A DNA stretch of 7,926 nt from positions 1-7,926 of the forward strand of contig UQJF01000131.1 in the NCBI GenBank assembly GCA_900541315.1, read 5' to 3'. Of the stretch, positions 1-6,351 are shown in pieces. A model generated the notes under the pieces. That model did no database searches. It was not told the DNA's origin and saw only the letters and a program-made list of their open reading frames with translations. The translations under genes were made by a program, and so were the position numbers. Position 1 is the stretch's first letter. The number at the start of each line of letters is the position of its first letter. Source of the stretch: an uncultured Clostridium sp. Its GTDB lineage: Bacteria; Bacillota; Clostridia; Lachnospirales; Lachnospiraceae.

Positions 1-17
1 GCAATCCGGTTACATCA

Positions 18-48
18 GTGAGTGGCAAAATTTACTTTTGACACTCAC
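18..48. repeat. Palindromic hairpin element upstream of ruvA
   Basis: GTGAGTG (18-24) is the exact reverse complement of CACTCAC (42-48), and CAAAA (26-30) of TTTTG (36-40). Only one pair (25/41) is mismatched and the loop is 5 bases (TTTAC), so 12 of 13 arm positions pair. No T-run follows, so it is not a normal intrinsic terminator for + strand transcription. A consensus -35 hexamer TTGACA (38-43) lies in the right arm, but I see no good -10 at 16-18 bases from it. It could be a regulator site, the end of an upstream transcript, or a copy of a dispersed palindromic repeat. Confidence 0.7.
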
Positions 49-88
49 ATCATAAGATGAAGTATCGCTTTTATGCGGTTCCAGATAA

Positions 89-93
89 AAGGA
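89..93 (+). promoter_or_regulatory. ruvA ribosome binding site (decides the start)
   Basis: AAGGA ends 11 bases before the ATG at 105. The longer in-frame ATG at 57 has no purine-rich site before it, and its 16 extra residues do not look like RuvA. This favours 105 as the true start. Confidence 0.7.
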
Positions 94-104
94 ATATAGA
101 ACAG

Positions 105-740
105 ATGATTTCATATATAAAAGGAGCCCTTGGGGCAGTAGAAGATGATGTGATCGTAGTAGAGACAGGAGGCATCGGTCTGGCAGTCCATGTACCTCTT
201 TCTCTTTTAGAAGAACTTCCGCCATTAGGGGAAGAGGTGACTGTTTATACCTATTTCCAGGTGCGGGAAGATGCTATGACTTTATATGGTTTTTTGCACA
301 GACAGGACAGGGAAATGTTTAAACAGCTGCTAGGGGTGAATGGGATCGGCCCCAAAGGAGCCCTTGGCATCCTTTCAGTCATGCGGCCGGATGAGCTGCG
401 TATCGCCATTGTCGGCGGGGATGCCAAAGCCATTTCCAGGGCACCGGGGATCGGGGCAAAGACTGCCCAGAGACTGATCTTAGATCTTAAGGATAAGGTA
501 GATTTAGAAGAAGTGATGATGGCTTCCTTTGGAGGCGGAAAGGAAGCTGCTTCCGATACAGGTACAGGTGCATCTGTGGCAGGTATGGCGGCATCGGCAA
601 AAGAGGCAGTGGCAGCGTTAACAGCTCTCGGCTACACCAATATGGAAGCTTCCAGGGCAGTAAAGAAAGTAGAGATCACAGAAAATATGAGCGTAGAGGA
701 TATTTTAAAGGCTTCGCTGAAGCATTTGAGTTTTCTGTGA
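105..740 (+). CDS. ruvA: Holliday junction branch migration protein RuvA
   Basis: RuvA binds four-way DNA junctions as a tetramer and docks RuvB hexamers on opposite arms for branch migration in recombinational repair. From the ATG at 105 the protein has 211 residues, close to the usual 190-210. It begins MISYIKGAL, the family's typical N-terminus. Domain I (1-64) carries the acidic pin Glu55-Asp56 in the REDA motif, which keeps junction strands apart. Domain II has two helix-hairpin-helix motifs: GVNGIGPKGALG (77-88) and the one around PGIGAKTAQR (114-123). A flexible Gly/Ala/Ser linker (about 141-165) leads to domain III (166-211), which in this family contacts RuvB. ruvB follows after 34 bases, as in many bacteria. 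An in-frame ATG at 57 is possible but has no good ribosome binding site. No LexA-type box is visible in the 104 bases available upstream. Confidence 0.97.
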   Translation: MISYIKGALGAVEDDVIVVETGGIGLAVHVPLSLLEELPPLGEEVTVYTYFQVREDAMTLYGFLHRQDREMFKQLLGVNGIGPKGALGILSVMRPDELRIAIVGGDAKAISRAPGIGAKTAQRLILDLKDKVDLEEVMMASFGGGKEAASDTGTGASVAGMAASAKEAVAALTALGYTNMEASRAVKKVEITENMSVEDILKASLKHLSFL

Positions 741-774
741 TCTTTAGCAGAGCATCATATAGTTTGAGGTATAT

Positions 775-1770
775 ATGGAACGGAGAATTATAACAACAGA
801 GGCAACAGAAGAGGATGTGCGGATCGAGACTACCCTGCGTCCCCAGTGCCTCAGCGATTATGTGGGACAGGAAAAGATCAAGTCTACCCTGAAAATATAC
901 ATAGAAGCGGCAAAAAGCAGAGGGGAAGCCTTGGATCATGTGCTGTTTTATGGCCCGCCCGGGCTTGGAAAGACGACTCTTTCAGGCATCATTGCCAATG
1001 AGATGGGGAGCAGGCTGAAAGTGACCAGTGGACCGGCTATTGAAAAGCCGGGAGAAATGGCAGCTATTTTAAACAATCTTCAGGAGGGGGATGTCCTTTT
1101 CGTAGATGAGATCCACCGGTTAAACCGTCAGGTGGAAGAAGTCCTCTATCCGGCTATGGAAGATTTTGCCATTGATATCATGCTGGGAAAAGAGTCCAGT
1201 GCAAGGTCCATTCGTCTGGAACTGCCTCATTTTACACTGGTGGGGGCAACTACCAGGGCGGGACTGCTGTCAGCTCCTTTAAGAGACCGTTTTGGTGTAG
1301 TCCAGAGAATGGAATTTTATACACCTGAGGAGCTTCGCACGATTATCTTACATTCAGCAGCGATCCTGGGAGTGGAAATAGAACCGGAAGGAGCTATTGA
1401 ACTGGCCAAGCGTTCCAGAGGAACCCCAAGACTGGCAAACCGCCTTTTAAAGAGGGTGCGGGATTTTGCCCAAGTAAAATATGATGGTGTGATCACAAAA
1501 GAAGTAGCAGATTTTGCACTGGATATTATGGATGTGGACAAAATGGGACTGGATCAGAATGACAGGAATATCCTTTTAATGATCATTGAAAAATTTTCCG
1601 GCGGTCCGGTGGGACTTGATACGTTAGCAGCAGCTTTGGGAGAAGACGCAGGAACTCTGGAAGATGTATATGAGCCTTATCTTTTAATGAATGGCCTGAT
1701 CAACAGAACGCCCCGGGGAAGAATGGCTACGGAGAACGCATATCGTCATTTGGGCTTGGAAATGAAGTGA
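775..1770 (+). CDS. ruvB: Holliday junction branch migration ATPase RuvB
   Basis: RuvB is the hexameric AAA+ motor that pulls DNA through the RuvA-bound junction. The 331 residues match the family length. Walker A is GPPGLGKTT (60-68, Lys66) and Walker B is VLFVDEIH (107-114, Asp111-Glu112). Sensor 1 lies in GATTRAG (157-163), the arginine-finger region is SAPLRDRFG (166-174, probably Arg170), and sensor 2 is GTPRLANR (216-223, Arg219). The C-terminal winged helix (about 255-331) includes the basic RTPRGR motif (311-316) expected to touch DNA. GAGGT (766-770) is the ribosome binding site, only 4 bases from the ATG. The gene is almost certainly co-transcribed with ruvA. Every catalytic residue I looked for is present. 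Confidence 0.98.
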   Translation: MERRIITTEATEEDVRIETTLRPQCLSDYVGQEKIKSTLKIYIEAAKSRGEALDHVLFYGPPGLGKTTLSGIIANEMGSRLKVTSGPAIEKPGEMAAILNNLQEGDVLFVDEIHRLNRQVEEVLYPAMEDFAIDIMLGKESSARSIRLELPHFTLVGATTRAGLLSAPLRDRFGVVQRMEFYTPEELRTIILHSAAILGVEIEPEGAIELAKRSRGTPRLANRLLKRVRDFAQVKYDGVITKEVADFALDIMDVDKMGLDQNDRNILLMIIEKFSGGPVGLDTLAAALGEDAGTLEDVYEPYLLMNGLINRTPRGRMATENAYRHLGLEMK

Positions 1771-1805
1771 AAATGTGGTATCCTTTTAACGAACTGAAAA
1801 GATGA

Positions 1806-1837
1806 ATGTTGCCAGTACAGCTTATGGACAGCAACAT
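1806..1837 (+). other. Hairpin in the ruvB-zapA spacer
   Basis: ATGTTGC (1806-1812) and GCAACAT (1831-1837) are perfect reverse complements around an 18-base loop; an alternative inner CCA/TGG pairing is possible. No T-run follows, so it does not look like a terminator. It sits just upstream of the zapA ribosome binding site and could act in RNA processing or stability, or mean nothing. No strong promoter is visible in the spacer. Confidence 0.4.
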
Positions 1838-1856
1838 ATAAATGTGCTTTATAGTC

Positions 1857-1861
1857 AGGAG
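1857..1861 (+). promoter_or_regulatory. zapA ribosome binding site (decides the start)
   Basis: AGGAG lies 10 bases before the ATG at 1872. The longer in-frame ATG at 1842 would put this site inside the gene, has no site of its own, and adds ten residues that do not resemble ZapA. Confidence 0.75.
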
Positions 1862-1871
1862 AAATAGCAGA

Positions 1872-2576
1872 ATGGATACAAAGAATTATACACAGGTTTT
1901 AATTGACGGGAAAATATATACTTTAGGCGGAACGGAAGATGAAGCATATCTTCAGAAAGCGGCCAGCTATGTAAATGAAAAAATAGCCACTATGTATGCA
2001 ATCCCTGGTTTCAGCAAACAGAGTGCCGATTATCAGCAGCTGATGCTTTTATTAAACATCGCGGATGATTATTTTAAGGCAAAAGAAAATGCAGACCAGA
2101 TGGAAGAACAGAAAGACAGGATGGAAAAAGAAACTTACAGCTTAAAACATGAGCTTGTAAGCACCCAGATGAAGTTAGATGGTGTGTTAAGGGATTTAGA
2201 AGAACGCCAGCACCAGCTTCAGGAGTTATCTGCAAAGCTTTCAAAGACAGAACGGGAATTAAGAGCTGTTAAAAAACAGGCGGCACAGGCTTTAGCTTCT
2301 GGGAATGAAGAAGATGAAGTTGAGGAAGATGAAGTGGTAGACACTGTGATCGAAGGAAATGCACCTGTAAATGAACCAGGCTTTGAATCTGTGAGCGAGA
2401 TGGCACAGACTTCAGACCAGGCTGCTGTGACAGAACCGGCACAGGAAAGTTTTGTTCAGACAGAACTTCCATTACAAAATTCTTCATTCCAGGCAAAAAT
2501 TTCTGACAGGGATCTTGCCAGAAAAGCCCTTCAGGCAGCCAGAAAAGCCGGTTCTCACAGAAACGGACGCAGATAA
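1872..2576 (+). CDS. zapA: Cell division protein ZapA, extended form
   Basis: ZapA binds FtsZ in the cytoplasm and bundles protofilaments, promoting Z-ring assembly. From the ATG at 1872 the protein has 234 residues, against roughly 85-110 for classical ZapA. The N-terminal head (about 1-70) shows the family pattern: a short beta hairpin (VLIDGKIYTLGG, 9-20), a helix with YLQKAASYVNEKI (26-38), and the LMLLLNIADDYF stretch (57-68). A charged coiled coil follows (about 65-140, rich in Glu, Lys and Gln). Then comes an acidic, low-complexity stretch (about 146-200) containing the near-repeat EEDEVEEDEV, and a strongly basic tail (about 206-234) with the motif SDRDLARKALQAARKAG. The last two parts are not in the classical protein. 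The gene lies 101 bases after ruvB and is followed by a terminator, so it probably ends the ruvAB transcript. The family call is firm; the role of the extension is unknown to me. Confidence 0.9.
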   Translation: MDTKNYTQVLIDGKIYTLGGTEDEAYLQKAASYVNEKIATMYAIPGFSKQSADYQQLMLLLNIADDYFKAKENADQMEEQKDRMEKETYSLKHELVSTQMKLDGVLRDLEERQHQLQELSAKLSKTERELRAVKKQAAQALASGNEEDEVEEDEVVDTVIEGNAPVNEPGFESVSEMAQTSDQAAVTEPAQESFVQTELPLQNSSFQAKISDRDLARKALQAARKAGSHRNGRR

Positions 2577-2590
2577 AACACAGATGAAAC

Positions 2591-2629
2591 AAAGGGGGCG
2601 CGATACAGACTGCAGCCCCTTTTTTGTTT
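2591..2629 (+). terminator. Intrinsic terminator after zapA
   Basis: AAAGGGGGC (2591-2599) pairs with GCCCCTTTT (2615-2623), a 9-bp stem with one G-T pair. Two further G-C pairs inside it are possible with one bulged A. A T-rich run (2620-2629, broken by one G) follows. It starts 14 bases after the zapA stop and probably separates ruvA-ruvB-zapA from the next unit. Confidence 0.85.
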
Positions 2630-2638
2630 AACACCGAA

Positions 2639-2678
2639 CGGAGCGCAGATGCGGGAGTGCAAAGTACGCAGCGATCCG
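2639..2678. other. Imperfect hairpin element in the zapA-U32 spacer
   Basis: The outer arms CGGA/TCCG (2639-2642 / 2675-2678) enclose a mismatch, then CGC/GCG, a 3-base AGA bulge, and TGCG/CGCA, giving 11 pairs in total. The stretch is more G+C-rich than its surroundings. It shares the 8-mer GAGCGCAG (2641-2648) with the reverse strand of the spacer at 7801-7808. It may be the leader of the U32 transcript or a dispersed intergenic repeat. I found no convincing -35/-10 pair between the terminator and the U32 start, although a new promoter is expected here. Confidence 0.4.
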
Positions 2679-2700
2679 GTATCAGGAAAGGTTTAAGATC

Positions 2701-4986
2701 ATGATGAATAAGAGAAAAGCAGAGCTTTTAGCACCGGCAGGTTCCTTTGACAGCTTAAAGGCTGCAGTGGCAGCAGGAGCAGATGCTATTTATATGGGTG
2801 GCAGCCGTTTTGGTGCCAGAGCGTATGCCCAGAATGCCGCAGGACAGGAAATGGTGGAAGCAATCCGGTATGCCCATCTTCATGGTTGTCGTTTGTATAT
2901 GACGGTCAATACACTATTTAAGGAAAAAGAGCTGGAAGAGCTGCGGGACTATATGAAGCCTTATTACGAAGCTGGTCTGGACGGTGTTATCGTTCAGGAT
3001 CTGGGGGCTCTTCAGGTGATGAAACAGGCATTTCCGGGAATGGAGCTTCATGCCAGTACACAGATGACCGTTACAAGCGTATACAGCGCGAAAATGTTAA
3101 AGGAAATGGGCTGCTGCCGGGTGGTTCCGGCCAGAGAACTTTCCTTAGAAGAAATCTCACGTATTTATAAAGAAACAGGGATGGATATTGAGACATTCGT
3201 TCACGGTGCCTTGTGCTACTGTTATTCCGGCCAATGCCTGATGAGCAGTCTTATTGGCGGCCGAAGCGGAAACAGAGGCCGTTGTGCCCAGCCATGCCGT
3301 CTGCCTTACCGGGTATGGGAAGGAGGCAAGGCAGAGGGAAAAAGCTTAAACAAGGAGAACCAGAAGTTTGTATTAAGTTTAAAAGATCTTTGTACTCTGG
3401 ATATTTTGCCGGATATCTTAGAGGCTGGTGTTTATTCCTTAAAGATCGAAGGAAGGATGAAGAGCCCCAGATATACAGCCGGCGTAGTCCGTATTTACAG
3501 AAAATATCTGGATATGTATGAAGCATACGGAAGAGATGGTTATTATGTAGATCCAGAAGATAAAAAAGAACTGCTGGATCTTTTTGACCGGGGCGGCTTT
3601 ACCTCAGGCTATTATGAAAAGCACAATGGAAAGGATATGGTTGCCTTAAAGGAAAAGCCGGAGTTCCGTGAAGGAAACCAGAAATTATTTGATTTTCTGG
3701 ATGAAAATTATGTGCATAAAGAGAAAAAGGAGCTTGTTTCAGGAAAGGCTGTTTTTGAAGAGGGAAGACCATCTGTTCTGGAACTGACCAGGGGGGATGT
3801 AATGGTAAAAGTTGAAGGCCAGGTCTGCCAGAGCGCACAGAACCAGCCTGCAACAGAGGAAAAAGTGCGTAAGCAGTTAAATAAGACAGGTGCAACATCC
3901 TTTAATTTTGAACAGCTGGATATTGAATTAAAAGGAAATATCTTTCTGCCGGTACAGGCGTTAAATGAACTGCGAAGAGAAGGCTTTGAGAAGTTGACAG
4001 AAGGTATTCTGGCAAAATGGGAGAGAAAGGCAGAAGCTGAGGAGACGGGAAAAGAAAAGGAAAGTGCGGGCGCAGAAAACACAGCAGAACTGTTTGCGCA
4101 GACAAAACGGGAACTGTCCATTGCAGCACAGTCCGCCTCCAAAAAAAATCACAGATCTGCTTTCCTCACAGCATCCCTTGAAGAAGAATGCCAGCTTGAA
4201 CCTGCATTATCCTGCGATGCTGTAAAACGTATTTATATAGATGCAGATGGATTCAAACCAGATCAGTGGGGAAAGGTCGTAAAACAATGTGAGACAAAGG
4301 GGAAAGAATGTTTCCTGACACTTCCACACATTTTCCGCACCCACGCAATGAAGTTTTTCTCTAAAAACAGGAAAAATCTGGAAAATGCAGGTTTTACAGG
4401 TGTTCTGACCCGCACTTTGGAGGAGGTTTCCTGGTTAAAGGAAGAAAATATCCATATCCCATTTGCACTGGATGCTTCTGTTTATGCATGGAACCGGGAA
4501 GCGGTACACACATTAAAGAAAATGGGACCGGAATTTATTACCATGCCATGGGAATTGAACAGCAGAGAACTAAAAGCAGTGGCGACGGCATGTGAAAAGG
4601 AAGATATGGCAGATGAAATGATCATTTATGGGCATGCTCCTATGATGGTTTCTGCCCAGTGTGTGGTAAAAACATTAAAAGGATGTACAGCCAAAAGGGA
4701 ACAGCTTTTAATGAAGGACCGTACAGGAGCCGGACTGCCCTTAAAGGCACATTGCAGCTTCTGCTATAATACAATCTTAAATCCTCTTCCATTATCTTTG
4801 TTTGGAAGTGAGGAAGCAGTGAAAGAGCTGAACCTGACTTCCCTGCGTCTTTCCTTTACAAGAGAAGGAAAAGAGGAGACGAAAAAGATACTGGAAGCTT
4901 TTGCTGCTTCTTATAAAGAGGGAAGGATCGTAGCAGAGCCAGTAAAAGATTTTACAAGAGGACATTTCAGACGGGGAGTAGAATAG
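2701..4986 (+). CDS. U32 family protein with DUF3656, RlhA/TrhP-like RNA hydroxylation factor
   Basis: U32 proteins are named as collagenase-like peptidases, but studied members such as E. coli RlhA and TrhP and B. subtilis TrhP1/TrhP2 are needed for hydroxylating cytidine in 23S rRNA or wobble uridine in tRNA. The protein has 761 residues. The N-terminal barrel (about 6-300) opens ELLAPAGSFDSLKAAVAAGAD and carries the U32 signature ETFVHGALCYCYSGQCLMSS (164-183). Cysteines 172, 174, 179, 195 and 199 include likely iron-sulfur ligands. The KIEGRMKSPRY motif (248-258) is also typical. A DUF3656-like region covers about 345-435 (KTGATSF at 395-401, LNELRREGF at 421-429). A charged Ala/Glu/Lys linker (441-486) joins a C-terminal part with Cys654, Cys662, Cys685 and Cys688 and the ending FTRGHFRRGVE. 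DUF3656 makes RlhA the closer match, but the exact substrate cannot be read from sequence. AGGAAAGG (2684-2691) is the ribosome binding site; an ATG three bases later is an alternative start. The SEDS gene follows after 3 bases. Confidence 0.9.
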   Translation: MMNKRKAELLAPAGSFDSLKAAVAAGADAIYMGGSRFGARAYAQNAAGQEMVEAIRYAHLHGCRLYMTVNTLFKEKELEELRDYMKPYYEAGLDGVIVQDLGALQVMKQAFPGMELHASTQMTVTSVYSAKMLKEMGCCRVVPARELSLEEISRIYKETGMDIETFVHGALCYCYSGQCLMSSLIGGRSGNRGRCAQPCRLPYRVWEGGKAEGKSLNKENQKFVLSLKDLCTLDILPDILEAGVYSLKIEGRMKSPRYTAGVVRIYRKYLDMYEAYGRDGYYVDPEDKKELLDLFDRGGFTSGYYEKHNGKDMVALKEKPEFREGNQKLFDFLDENYVHKEKKELVSGKAVFEEGRPSVLELTRGDVMVKVEGQVCQSAQNQPATEEKVRKQLNKTGATSFNFEQLDIELKGNIFLPVQALNELRREGFEKLTEGILAKWERKAEAEETGKEKESAGAENTAELFAQTKRELSIAAQSASKKNHRSAFLTASLEEECQLEPALSCDAVKRIYIDADGFKPDQWGKVVKQCETKGKECFLTLPHIFRTHAMKFFSKNRKNLENAGFTGVLTRTLEEVSWLKEENIHIPFALDASVYAWNREAVHTLKKMGPEFITMPWELNSRELKAVATACEKEDMADEMIIYGHAPMMVSAQCVVKTLKGCTAKREQLLMKDRTGAGLPLKAHCSFCYNTILNPLPLSLFGSEEAVKELNLTSLRLSFTREGKEETKKILEAFAASYKEGRIVAEPVKDFTRGHFRRGVE

Positions 4987-4989
4987 CCT

Positions 4990-6351
4990 ATGACAAATCT
5001 GATCGTGGAAGTATCCAAATATCTCATGATATTGCTGATGGCCATTTATACCTATGCTAATTTCAGGTTCTTTTCTTTTCCGGATCTGGAACGGAAGAGA
5101 AAAGTATGCGCAAGGCAGAACCGGGCTATGTTTTTGCTGCATTTTCTGGCATATCTGGTGATGTATCTGAAAACAGAAGATGAAACACTGAGCCGGATGC
5201 TGCTGGTATTTTATATAGGCCAGGTGGTATTTTTCCTGCTGTACATTTATATTTACCGGTTTATTTACAGAAATGTATCAAGACTTCTGGTAAATAACTG
5301 CTGCATGTTATTAGCCTGCGGTTTTATCATGCTCACCAGATTGTCTTTAGATAAGGGCTTGGATAAGGCTTTTAAGCAGTTTGTGATTGTGGCAGCGGCA
5401 GCGGTGGTTTCCTGGCTGGTTCCTTTTATCATGGAACGGTTCTGGCAGCTATACAAATTCCAATGGCTTTATGGAGGGATCGGGCTGGCAGCCCTGCTTC
5501 TGGTATGGGTAGCAGGAAATGAAAGCTTCGGTGCCCAATTGTCACTGACCATTGGCGGGATATCCATTCAGCCCTCAGAATTCGTAAAGATCAGTTTTGT
5601 GTTTTTTGTGGCTTCCATGTTTTATCAGTCTCTGGAGTTTAAAAACATCTGTATCACTACGGTAGTGGCAGCACTTCATGTGGTGATCCTGGTGTTGTCA
5701 AAAGACCTAGGAAGTGCGTTGATCTTCTTTGTAAGCTATGTGGTCATGCTGTTTATTGCCACAGGAAACTGGCTGTACCTGATCGCAGCGGGGATTCTCG
5801 GAAAAGGGGCCACATCTATTGCATATGCTCTTTTTGATCATGTAAGGCGCAGATTTACAGCATGGAAAAATCCGTGGGCAGATATTGATAATACAGGCTA
5901 TCAAATCACCCAGTCCCTTTTTGCTATTGGAACAGGGGGATGGTTTGGCATGGGATTGTGTCAGGGAATGCCAAATAAGATCCCGGTAGTAGAAAAGGAT
6001 TTCATTTTCGCAGCAATATCTGAAGAAATGGGAGGTATTTTCGCTATCTGTGTTCTTCTTATCTGTCTGGGCTGTTTTATCCAGTTTATGATGATCGCCA
6101 CAAAAATGCAGGCTATGTTTTATAAGATGCTGGCAGTGGGACTGGGAATGGAATATGTGGTCCAGGTATTCCTTACAGTAGGCGGTGTGACCAAGTTTAT
6201 CCCATCTACCGGTGTGACACTTCCTTTTGTAAGTTATGGAGGGAGTTCCATTGTAACTACATTCCTGTTATTCAGTATTATCCAGGGACTTTACATCATC
6301 AAACGCAATGATGAAGAAGAGCTGGAAGAAATGGAGGCACAGGAAGAATGA
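4990..6351 (+). CDS. SEDS family peptidoglycan glycosyltransferase (FtsW/RodA/SpoVE)
   Basis: SEDS proteins polymerise lipid II into glycan strands at the outer face of the membrane, working with a class B PBP. The 453-residue protein is almost wholly hydrophobic and holds the family motifs: IQPSEFVKI (193-201), KDLGSA (238-243), GYQITQSLFAIGTGGWFGMGL (303-323), EKDFIFAAISEEMGG (335-349), and the C-terminal PSTGVTLPFVSYGGSS (405-420). Asp337 matches the catalytic Asp of characterised RodA and FtsW. The canonical first membrane helix seems to be at about 101-118, because the following LDKAFKQ loop is typical. About 95 residues with three further helices (roughly 10-28, 46-62, 69-90) precede it, giving an estimated 13 rather than 10. 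The C-terminus is acidic (440-453). The ribosome binding site GGGGAG (4973-4978) lies inside the U32 gene, and the PBP start overlaps the stop codon, so translation is coupled both ways. FtsW, RodA or SpoVE identity cannot be settled from sequence alone; M. tuberculosis RodA is a similar extended form. Confidence 0.93.
   Translation: MTNLIVEVSKYLMILLMAIYTYANFRFFSFPDLERKRKVCARQNRAMFLLHFLAYLVMYLKTEDETLSRMLLVFYIGQVVFFLLYIYIYRFIYRNVSRLLVNNCCMLLACGFIMLTRLSLDKGLDKAFKQFVIVAAAAVVSWLVPFIMERFWQLYKFQWLYGGIGLAALLLVWVAGNESFGAQLSLTIGGISIQPSEFVKISFVFFVASMFYQSLEFKNICITTVVAALHVVILVLSKDLGSALIFFVSYVVMLFIATGNWLYLIAAGILGKGATSIAYALFDHVRRRFTAWKNPWADIDNTGYQITQSLFAIGTGGWFGMGLCQGMPNKIPVVEKDFIFAAISEEMGGIFAICVLLICLGCFIQFMMIATKMQAMFYKMLAVGLGMEYVVQVFLTVGGVTKFIPSTGVTLPFVSYGGSSIVTTFLLFSIIQGLYIIKRNDEEELEEMEAQEE

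Larger units (their letters stand above)
1773..1867 (+). other. Two tiny overlapping reading frames between ruvB and zapA (doubtful)
   Basis: A 10-codon frame (1773-1805, MWYPFNELKR) starts 2 bases after the ruvB stop. A 21-codon frame (1802-1867) begins with an ATGA stop-start overlap and ends 4 bases before the zapA ATG. Ribosomes leaving ruvB could in principle pass through both and reach zapA by re-initiation. Neither frame has a convincing ribosome binding site. Short frames of this size occur by chance, so expression is only a possibility. Confidence 0.15.

Noticed and set aside
57..104. In-frame upstream ATG lengthening RuvA by 16 residues
   Set aside because: It has no ribosome binding site, and the added residues are unlike RuvA. 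The ATG at 105 has AAGGA at good spacing and gives the canonical MISYIKG start.
1..104. LexA (SOS) box upstream of ruvA
   Set aside because: I found no match to the Gram-positive pattern GAAC-N4-GTTC. The widely spaced GTTC and GAAC at about 79-102 have the wrong order and spacing. Regulation further upstream cannot be excluded.
1809..1855. Promoter for zapA in the ruvB-zapA spacer
   Set aside because: TATAAA (1837-1842) and TATAGT (1850-1855) look like -10 boxes, and TGGACA (1825-1830) like a -35. The spacings (22 or 19 bases, or no partner) are poor, and TATAGT would start transcription at the ribosome binding site.
2269..2634. Reverse-strand frame across the zapA 3' half and terminator
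   Set aside because: It is antisense to the coiled-coil and linker codons and starts inside the terminator region. Its composition is explained by the complement of zapA.
2701..4986. U32 protein as a secreted collagenase-type virulence protease
   Set aside because: There is no signal peptide. The signature cysteines and DUF3656 region match intracellular RNA-hydroxylation proteins better than an exported protease.
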